Of a stretch of 7,355 nucleotides of DNA, positions 1 to 5,276 are shown piece by piece; position 1 is the stretch's first letter, and every line of letters begins with the position of its first letter. This DNA is from JAVBQJ01 sp045532655 (GTDB taxonomy: Bacteria; Verrucomicrobiota; Lentisphaeria; Victivallales; Victivallaceae): contig JAZSGI010000107.1 of assembly GCA_045532655.1 (NCBI GenBank), positions 1 to 7,355 of the forward strand, given 5' to 3'. Made by a program: the position numbers and the translations under genes. Under the pieces are notes generated by a model, which was not told the origin of the DNA, searched no databases, and saw only the letters and a program-made list of their open reading frames with translations.

Positions 1-445
1 TATGTCCGGCAGAGGGCAGGGCGTATGGAGCAGTTACACCGGACTCATTTGGTCCGTACGGTATAACAGCAGTCAGCTGCCAACCGCTGACTTCCCGCCA
101 TTCTCTTTTATCTGTATCAGGAGCAGTAAAAATAAAAGGAATGAGCATTAAGAATAATAATACAAGAGTTGTTATTTTATGTTTCCGGAATATCAGTATA
201 ATAATAAATGCCGGTCCGGAAAAGTTGAAGAGTTTTTCGATCAGAGTCTCTGTTGTATCCGGAGCAAAAAAACTTCTCAGTGCGGGGAAGCATATCCCGC
301 CCTCCGGCGGCAGCCATATCCACGGGCGTGCATTGCTGAGAAATGGCGCAAAAACCGCAACTGCGGCAACTGCAAGGACGGCGGCACACCCTGCCGCCGC
401 CATTTTGTTTGCAAAAAAATGTTTCCGGAAACCTGCAGGAAACAT
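1..445 (-). CDS. YejE/OppC-family peptide ABC transporter permease, N-terminal part (cut by left edge)
   Basis: This reading frame has no stop from the ATG at 445 to base 1, giving 148 complete codons of a protein that continues outside the window. It looks like the start of an inner-membrane permease of the oligopeptide/microcin C type, which would pair with a second permease, ATPases and a binding protein to import peptides. A basic start (FRKHFFANK, residues 6-14) leads into a first membrane helix at about 16-36. The stretch FLSNARPW...ICFPALRSFF (36-60) resembles the YejE region after its first helix (LIANDKPL...WYFPLL). GWQLTAVIPYGPNE...PYALPSAGH (121-148) matches the segment just before the family's WLGTD signature, which would fall just outside. 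Between them lie a hydrophobic patch (72-86) and a helix (91-108) that E. coli YejE lacks. The start at 445 is 7 bases after the metY stop; an internal ATG at 403 would remove the basic leader, and the ribosome binding site is weak for both. The family call is fairly sure; the substrate is unknown. Confidence 0.8.
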   Translation of the reverse strand, partial: MFPAGFRKHFFANKMAAAGCAAVLAVAAVAVFAPFLSNARPWIWLPPEGGICFPALRSFFAPDTTETLIEKLFNFSGPAFIIILIFRKHKITTLVLLFLMLIPFIFTAPDTDKREWREVSGWQLTAVIPYGPNESGVTAPYALPSAGH

Positions 446-452
446 TGTTGTA

Positions 453-1733
453 TCAGATCCCGGCAAGAGCCTGTTCAAAATCGGCAATAATATCACCGAT
501 GTTTTCAATTCCTACAGAGATCCTTATAAGATCAGGGCTTACTCCTGCGGCAACGAGAGCTTCTTCCGACAACTGCCTGTGTGTCATGCTGGCAGGGTGC
601 AGAACTCCTGTACGCAGGTCGGCAACATGAACAACAATAGCGGCAAGTTTAAGTGAATTCATTAATTTTTCACCGGCAGCTTTTCCGCCTTTCACTCCGC
701 AGGTTATAACCCCCGAACCTCCTTTGAGGTATTTTTTGGCCAGAGCATACTGACTGTCAGTTTCCAGGAAAGGATAATTTACCCATGAGATTTTCGGATG
801 ATTCTGCAGCCACTTTGCCAAAGCCAGGGCATTTTCGCTGTGACGTTCCATACGCAGGTGCAATGTCTCGCAACCCATGTTGGTCAGAAAGGCATTCATC
901 GGTGACATGGGACACCCCATATCTCTGATCCATTGCGCCTTCATTTTTACAGAAAACGGAGCAGCGGGAAATGCTTCGGTATAGGTCAGACCGTGATAAC
1001 TTTCGTCAGGTGTCGACATTTCCGGAAATTTGCCGTTGCACCAGTCAAAGCCGCCTTTTTCTATAATCACCCCGCCGACACTTGTTGCGTGACCGTCAAG
1101 ATATTTGCTGGATGAGTGAGTTTCTATATCTGCACCGAAGTCGAATGTACGGCAAAGGAAGGGCGAGGGGAAGGTATTATCTACGATCAGCGGGACACCG
1201 AGAGTTTTGGCTGCCTTTGAAAATTCTTCCAGATCGCAAACTGTCAGTGCCGGATTTGCAAGCATTTCGGTAAAGATTGCACGGGTTTCCGGTTTTGCAA
1301 GAGCGAGGATCTCGTCACAATTTGCATCCGGTTTCACATAATCAACATCAACGGCACACTTTTTGAGGGTGTTGCTGAAAAGTGATGTGGTTCCGCCGTA
1401 AATTGCAGAACTTGAAATCACATGACGGGCATCACGGGAGAGAACATTGAGTATGGCAAGTGCATTTGCACTCTGTCCGGAACTTGTTGCTGTGGCGGCG
1501 ACACCACCTGCCATTGCCGCCATTTTGCGTTCAAAACCGTCAACAGTGGGGTTGGAAAGACGGGTGTAGAAAAAACCTTCACGCTTGAGATCAAAAAGAT
1601 CTGCCACGCTTTGGGCGTCATCATACTTATAGGTTGTACTCTGTACAATGGGGAGAACTCTGGCATCGCCGTTGCCGGGGGTATAACCGGCCTGGACTGC
1701 TATAGTTTCGCTTTTCCAATTATTTTCGCTCAT
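453..1733 (-). CDS. metY: O-acetylhomoserine sulfhydrylase-like PLP enzyme (Cys/Met metabolism family)
   Basis: This 426-residue cytoplasmic enzyme belongs to the Cys/Met metabolism PLP family (fold type I). It most likely makes homocysteine from O-acetylhomoserine and sulfide, a direct-sulfhydrylation route to methionine. Visible motifs are YTRLSNPT (56-63, phosphate contacts from the partner subunit), the SSGQSA glycine loop (84-89), IYGGT (111-115, with the ring-stacking Tyr112), VDNTF (184-188, Asp185 at the pyridine nitrogen), SSSKYLDGH (207-215, Lys210 as the PLP Schiff base) and RISVGIE (404-410, substrate carboxylate Arg404). Length suits MetY (about 430) better than cystathionine gamma-synthase or lyase (about 380-400). 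ATG 1733 is chosen because AAGGAG lies 7 bases upstream; the longer frame from TTG 1751 would start inside that site. The segment VADLRTGVLHPAS (370-382) differs from the common GDAKSLVIHPAS form. A methionine gamma-lyase or another gamma-substituted homoserine activity cannot be excluded from sequence alone. Confidence 0.92.
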   Translation of the reverse strand: MSENNWKSETIAVQAGYTPGNGDARVLPIVQSTTYKYDDAQSVADLFDLKREGFFYTRLSNPTVDGFERKMAAMAGGVAATATSSGQSANALAILNVLSRDARHVISSSAIYGGTTSLFSNTLKKCAVDVDYVKPDANCDEILALAKPETRAIFTEMLANPALTVCDLEEFSKAAKTLGVPLIVDNTFPSPFLCRTFDFGADIETHSSSKYLDGHATSVGGVIIEKGGFDWCNGKFPEMSTPDESYHGLTYTEAFPAAPFSVKMKAQWIRDMGCPMSPMNAFLTNMGCETLHLRMERHSENALALAKWLQNHPKISWVNYPFLETDSQYALAKKYLKGGSGVITCGVKGGKAAGEKLMNSLKLAAIVVHVADLRTGVLHPASMTHRQLSEEALVAAGVSPDLIRISVGIENIGDIIADFEQALAGI

Positions 1734-1740
1734 GATTTTT

Positions 1741-1746
1741 CTCCTT
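1741..1746 (-). promoter_or_regulatory. Ribosome binding site that fixes the metY start
   Basis: AAGGAG on the minus strand ends 7 bases before ATG 1733. It sits directly beside the TGA stop of the preceding M42 peptidase gene (1748-1750), so ribosomes ending there are well placed to restart on metY. This argues against the in-frame TTG at 1751. Confidence 0.85.
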
Positions 1747-1747
1747 T

Positions 1748-2821
1748 TCAATCTATTCCGGGGATAAAACTTTCATTGCCGGAGAGGTTTGCTATTGTTT
1801 CGGTCAATATCCGCACGCAATTATGTACATCACGCAAGTCACATATTTCCACCGGTGAGTGCATATAACGGTTGGGTATGCTTATAAGAGCCGTAGCGAC
1901 TCCTGAACGGGTAAGCTGGATGGTGGCTGTATCAGTACCGCCGGAGGCTCTGTGAGCTGCGCTGCGCTGATGAGGTATGTTGTACTTTTCGGCAGTTGTC
2001 TGCAACATTCTGAAAAGCACCGGGTTGTTGTCTGCGGAACGGGTGAGGATTGGACCTCTGCCGAGGCGGATGTCCCCCATTTTCTTTTTGGGAATATCCG
2101 GAATATCAGTTGCAAAACCCACATCCATTGCAATGGCAATATCCGGATTTATATTATAGGCGCATGTTGTTGCCCCGCGCAGACCCAGTTCTTCCTGTAC
2201 CGTACCAGCTCCGTAAACCCCGACATTGAGTTTGCGCCTGGAAAGTTCCCGCAGCGTTTCTGCCACTATGAACGCACCGACTTTGTCGTCCATACCTTTG
2301 CTCATTATACGGTTTTTGCCCATAAAAGTTACATTGGGGCGCATTGCAACCGGATCACCGACAGAAACAAGTGATTCAGCTTCTTCTTTTGATTCTGCGC
2401 CGATATCTATCCAAAGGTCATCAAGATCCGGCGGAGTTTCCCTTTCTTTGGGGGAGAGCAGATGTATCGGTTTTTTACCTATAACTCCATGCACTTTGCC
2501 GTGGGCAGTAATAATATCCACTTCACTTGAAGGTACATTGAGTTTATCGATGCCGCCGTTGGGACGGAAGTAGATCAAACCGTCATCGTTTATGTAGACG
2601 ACTTGAAAACCTATTTCATCATAATGTCCGGCAAGCATAACCCGGAACTTTGCGTCTGGATTGAGAATACCGGTAGTGTTGCCCATTACATCGGTTTGCA
2701 CCTGATGGCAAAATCCATTGAGGTAGTTTCTGAAAACAGCTGCCGTTGCCTCTTCATAACCGGAAGGTCCGCTGGCTGCCAGAAGATCTGTAAAAAATTT
2801 TAATGAATTTTCTTCAAACAT
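1748..2821 (-). CDS. M42-family metallo-aminopeptidase (glutamyl/tetrahedral aminopeptidase type)
   Basis: This 357-residue cytoplasmic peptidase belongs to family M42, whose members form 12-subunit tetrahedral particles that trim N-terminal residues from short peptides using two metal ions. The full metal and catalytic set is present: AGHYDEIG (64-71, His66 and Asp68), KGMDDKVGA (175-183, bridging Asp178), TVQEELGLRGA (207-217, general base Glu210 and metal ligand Glu211), AMDVG (231-235, Asp233) and MHSPVE (320-325, His321). The insert between about 72 and 165 is the usual dimerisation/tetrahedron domain. Length is normal for the family (about 340-360). The start at ATG 2821 has AGGAG 6 bases upstream; the same frame stays open to 2992, but that extension overlaps the LD-carboxypeptidase gene and lacks family features. 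Some M42 proteins were once annotated as endoglucanase or cellulase M; nothing here supports glycanase activity. Residue preference (Glu, Leu, Lys) cannot be read from the sequence. Confidence 0.95.
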   Translation of the reverse strand: MFEENSLKFFTDLLAASGPSGYEEATAAVFRNYLNGFCHQVQTDVMGNTTGILNPDAKFRVMLAGHYDEIGFQVVYINDDGLIYFRPNGGIDKLNVPSSEVDIITAHGKVHGVIGKKPIHLLSPKERETPPDLDDLWIDIGAESKEEAESLVSVGDPVAMRPNVTFMGKNRIMSKGMDDKVGAFIVAETLRELSRRKLNVGVYGAGTVQEELGLRGATTCAYNINPDIAIAMDVGFATDIPDIPKKKMGDIRLGRGPILTRSADNNPVLFRMLQTTAEKYNIPHQRSAAHRASGGTDTATIQLTRSGVATALISIPNRYMHSPVEICDLRDVHNCVRILTETIANLSGNESFIPGID

Positions 2822-2827
2822 TTTTTT

Positions 2828-2832
2828 CTCCT
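2828..2832 (-). promoter_or_regulatory. Ribosome binding site of the M42 peptidase gene
   Basis: AGGAG on the minus strand lies 6 bases before ATG 2821, inside the 23-base gap after the LD-carboxypeptidase stop (TAA, 2845-2847). This is the longest gap in the window. It is too short for a normal promoter, and no hairpin with a U run is visible in it. It decides the start against the longer upstream reading frame. Confidence 0.85.
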
Positions 2833-2844
2833 GTATATTGTTGA

Positions 2845-3681
2845 TTATCTGAAACAGAAGGTTATTTCCCGGGAAAGATCTATTATCGCCGGAGCATCTT
2901 TGTGGCCGAACGGCGCATCCCCGGCAAAGGGTTTGCTGTGTTTTGCGGCAAAATCTGCCAGAAGACGGTAAACCGGTTCTTTTTCTCCGCACAGGTGAAA
3001 ATCGCCTGCTGCTATACCCAGCGGTTGATCAAGGATTCCGGCAAGGGATAATTGAGTCATGTAACGGTCGAGTTTATAGAGAGGTTCATTTATATCTTCC
3101 AGCAACAGTATTCTGCCGGTCATATCAGGGAGCATACCGGTACCGCACATACCTGCCAGTACTGCCAGATTGGCGGCTGTTATGTACGCTTTTTGCGGGA
3201 AAACTCCATTGAACACATGCAGTGGATACGGATTAGTATTTCCGTTGGCAAGTGTTGCGGCAACTTCATGAACCGTTTTCGTTGTCAGCAGGGATGTCAT
3301 AGCTGCCACAATCGGCCGTCCGGTATTTTCTTTGAGCATACGCATGTGTAAAGCTGTAATATCGCTGTAGCCGATAAGGGGCATTGACGGATTGTGTGCA
3401 CGCAGTTTCTGCCAATCAGCAGCAGCTGCTACTGCCATTGCGCCATACCCGCCGCGGGCGCACCATATACAGTCGATACAGCTTTGCCAGGCGTCTTCCA
3501 GATCAGATACCCTGCAGGCGAGGGGGGCAGAGAGATATCCTGAAGCATCTCCTGCAAAAATATTCTTTCCGCTGCTTACAGTCATCCCCTGTGCAGAAAG
3601 GATGGCAGAGGCAGTTTCCACAGCTTCTTTCGATACAGCTCCGGCAGGGGCAATGAACGTTGTGGAAAAAAGACTGTTCAC
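2845..3681 (-). CDS. ldcA: S66-family LD-carboxypeptidase (LdcA/MccF-like)
   Basis: This 278-residue serine peptidase belongs to family S66. LdcA enzymes remove the terminal D-Ala from L,D-linked murein tetrapeptides during cell-wall recycling; the related MccF cleaves microcin C. The N-terminal domain shows IAPAGAVS (10-17) and the family block CARGGYG (74-80), followed by the nucleophile motif GYSDITALH (104-112, Ser106). The C-terminal domain supplies LLLEDINEP (192-200, Glu195) and FGHK (258-261, His260), completing the Ser-Glu-His triad. There is no signal peptide, in line with a cytoplasmic recycling role. It is a little shorter than E. coli LdcA (304), with the shortening apparently at the C-terminus after the His. 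The start is GTG 3681, one base after the methyltransferase stop, with GGAG 11 bases upstream, a long but usable spacing. An upstream ATG at 3807 would overlap the methyltransferase gene by about 125 bases and adds no conserved sequence. Whether it acts on murein or on imported peptides is open. Confidence 0.92.
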   Translation of the reverse strand: MNSLFSTTFIAPAGAVSKEAVETASAILSAQGMTVSSGKNIFAGDASGYLSAPLACRVSDLEDAWQSCIDCIWCARGGYGAMAVAAAADWQKLRAHNPSMPLIGYSDITALHMRMLKENTGRPIVAAMTSLLTTKTVHEVAATLANGNTNPYPLHVFNGVFPQKAYITAANLAVLAGMCGTGMLPDMTGRILLLEDINEPLYKLDRYMTQLSLAGILDQPLGIAAGDFHLCGEKEPVYRLLADFAAKHSKPFAGDAPFGHKDAPAIIDLSREITFCFR

Positions 3682-3682
3682 T

Positions 3683-4495
3683 TTAATGGATTCTCCAGTT
3701 TCTTTGTCTGGCTGCTTCGTACAGAAGCAGGGTTGCTGCAGTTGCCACATTGAGCGAATCGATTTTTCCCAGCATGGGGATCCTGATTTTTGTATCGGCA
3801 GCATCAAGCCAGGTATCGGTCAATCCCACCTGTTCTGTTCCGACGATCAATGCACAGCCGCGGCACATATCCACAGAACTGTGGAGCGTATCTGTATGTG
3901 GGGTGGACGAATAGATGGCAATATTGTTCTGCCGCAGAAAATCAATGGCTTCTGCAGATGAGCATACTGCAAGCGGTACTGAAAAAATCGCTCCGGTACT
4001 TGCTCTGATAACATTGGGATTGTATATATCAGTATCCGGGTCGCAGAGTATGAACCCATCTGCCCCGGCAGCATCTGCACTGCGGAGCATTGAACCGAGA
4101 TTGCCCGGTTTTTCCACAGCCTCTGCCACTATAAAAAGAGGATTTTTATGTAAAGGCAGGGCCGATAACGGGTGTTGGCGCACTCTGGCTGTTGCGATCA
4201 ATCCTTCCGGACGTTCCCGGTAAGCCAGCTTGGTAAGCAGAAAATCAGCAACCTGAAACATTTTGCAGCCGGATCGTGCAAGTTTTTCCAGAAGTGCAAA
4301 TTCATTGCCCCCCAGAAACTGCTCCGGACAGAAAAAAACCTCCACGAGTTCCATGCCGTATTCATGGGCTCTGCTGAGTTCCCGGTATCCTTCGAGCATT
4401 GTCAGCCCGGCTTTATCCCTTGCTCTTTTTTCCCGCAGTTTGGCGGCGGCTTTGATTGTTGGATTCTGTGTACTTGTTATTTTTATAAAATCCAT
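3683..4495 (-). CDS. SpoU/TrmH-family RNA 2'-O-methyltransferase
   Basis: This 270-residue enzyme belongs to the SPOUT superfamily, which uses S-adenosylmethionine to methylate ribose 2'-OH groups in rRNA or tRNA. The N-terminal part (about 1-105) matches the SpoU substrate-binding domain: ITSTQNPTIK at 6-15, a basic stretch KLREKRARDK (19-28), then LEGYRELSRA (34-43). The catalytic knot domain has all three SpoU motifs: EKPGNLGSMLRSADAAG (128-144, with Asn132 and Arg138), IVGTEQVGL (217-225, with Glu221) and IPMLGKIDSLNVATAA (239-254), which also forms the trefoil knot and AdoMet pocket. The two-domain layout and length are typical of the 23S rRNA-type (RlmB-like) and other TrmH relatives. 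The target nucleotide cannot be read from sequence. The start is ATG 4495, two bases after the waaP stop, with AAAAGG 6 bases upstream inside the waaP end and a stronger AGGAG 13 bases upstream. Confidence 0.94.
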   Translation of the reverse strand: MDFIKITSTQNPTIKAAAKLREKRARDKAGLTMLEGYRELSRAHEYGMELVEVFFCPEQFLGGNEFALLEKLARSGCKMFQVADFLLTKLAYRERPEGLIATARVRQHPLSALPLHKNPLFIVAEAVEKPGNLGSMLRSADAAGADGFILCDPDTDIYNPNVIRASTGAIFSVPLAVCSSAEAIDFLRQNNIAIYSSTPHTDTLHSSVDMCRGCALIVGTEQVGLTDTWLDAADTKIRIPMLGKIDSLNVATAATLLLYEAARQRNWRIH

Positions 4496-4497
4496 GG

Positions 4498-5274
4498 TCA
4501 GCCTTTTGCTCCTTTTTTATGGAGTTTCAATGCAGCTTTGGTTACTTTTTCCCACAGTGAACGGTCACATGACCCCGTAAAGCGGCTGTACAACAGTACA
4601 AAAAGTTTCCTGTCCCGGTCTGTCAGCCATTTGCAACCCATAGAGGAAAAATACAAACCGGCAAGATCTTTGATCCTGTAACGGGCAGGAACTTTGCTGC
4701 GGTGCTGGGCTCTGTGCAGATCTATGACCCTCAGTTTGAGTTCACTGCCGCTGCGGTCAATAAGGAAATGACATAAATAACAATCCCTGTGATTTATGCC
4801 CATAGCATGCATTTTTCCCGTATTGAAAGCAAGACACCGGATAAGTTGATGTTTTTCCTGTATTGATACCGGTGCGGACAACTTGGCATATTCTTCGCAG
4901 CTTGGCATGTCCGCAAGTTCATCGGTAATAATAAAAGACTCGATCTTTGCCGGATTACATCCCCTTTGAGCGAATGCCGCAACCGTCATTGTGGGAACGC
5001 CGCCTTTTGTCAGTTCACATACGGCATGATATTCATTGCCGGCCCCTGTCACCGGGAGCTTGAACTGCAGAAGGTTTTTGAATATTTCTTTCCAGCCGAT
5101 CCCTGTGTGATGCTTGAGGAAGAAAAACTTACCATCCTGAGTTGAGAATCTGACGGTGCGTCTGCCTTCACGGTTGCGGTACTCATCACCGCGGATAAGT
5201 GCCGCTTCCGCAAAGACATCTCTGTCTGCCCACAATTTGTCGAAAGGAGCAGCAAGAAAAATATTCTCCGACAT
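4498..5274 (-). CDS. waaP: WaaP (RfaP)-type lipopolysaccharide core heptose(I) kinase
   Basis: This 258-residue protein matches E. coli WaaP/RfaP (265 residues) along nearly its whole length. WaaP is a cytoplasmic kinase that phosphorylates the first heptose of the LPS inner core with ATP, strengthening the outer membrane through divalent-cation bridges. Residues are numbered from ATG 5274. Kinase-like features are RRTVRF (38-43), FFLKHHTG (51-58, Lys54 as the probable ATP lysine), FIITDEL (114-120), the catalytic loop INHRDCYLCHF (160-170, Asp164 aligning with the E. coli catalytic Asp162) and VIDLHRAQ (183-190, metal-binding Asp185), then KDLAGLYFSSM (202-212). There is no signal peptide or membrane helix. 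The start ATG overlaps the carB stop by one base (TGATG); a TTG directly before it would add one residue. The C-terminus is basic (KLHKKGAKG). No other LPS-core gene is visible nearby, unlike the clustered waa locus of enterobacteria. The broader LPS-kinase (InaA-like) family is the fallback call. Confidence 0.93.
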   Translation of the reverse strand: MSENIFLAAPFDKLWADRDVFAEAALIRGDEYRNREGRRTVRFSTQDGKFFFLKHHTGIGWKEIFKNLLQFKLPVTGAGNEYHAVCELTKGGVPTMTVAAFAQRGCNPAKIESFIITDELADMPSCEEYAKLSAPVSIQEKHQLIRCLAFNTGKMHAMGINHRDCYLCHFLIDRSGSELKLRVIDLHRAQHRSKVPARYRIKDLAGLYFSSMGCKWLTDRDRKLFVLLYSRFTGSCDRSLWEKVTKAALKLHKKGAKG

Positions 5275-5276
5275 CA
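5272..5276 (-). promoter_or_regulatory. TGATG stop-start overlap joining carB and waaP
   Basis: The carB stop TGA (5276-5274) shares its A with the waaP start ATG (5274-5272). Such one-base overlaps commonly allow a terminating ribosome to restart on the next gene. Only a weak GGAA precedes the waaP start, so its translation probably depends on carB translation; this last step is inference. Confidence 0.75.

Noticed and set aside
177..389. A 70-codon minus-strand frame rich in Cys and Arg.
   Set aside because: It is out of frame with the permease-like reading of the same strand, which has membrane helices and family motifs and stays open to the window edge.
141..656. A 171-codon plus-strand frame across the permease start and metY end.
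   Set aside because: The minus strand holds the conserved metY C-terminus and a continuous permease-like frame here; the plus-strand product is a low-complexity shadow with no family resemblance.
2822..2844. A possible terminator or promoter in the longest intergenic gap.
   Set aside because: The 23 bases hold a ribosome binding site and an A-rich stretch on the coding strand but no stem-loop and no space for -35 and -10 elements.
2822..2992. An N-terminal extension of 57 codons on the M42 peptidase.
   Set aside because: It overlaps the LD-carboxypeptidase C-terminus, including its catalytic His region, and ATG 2821 has a well-placed AGGAG.
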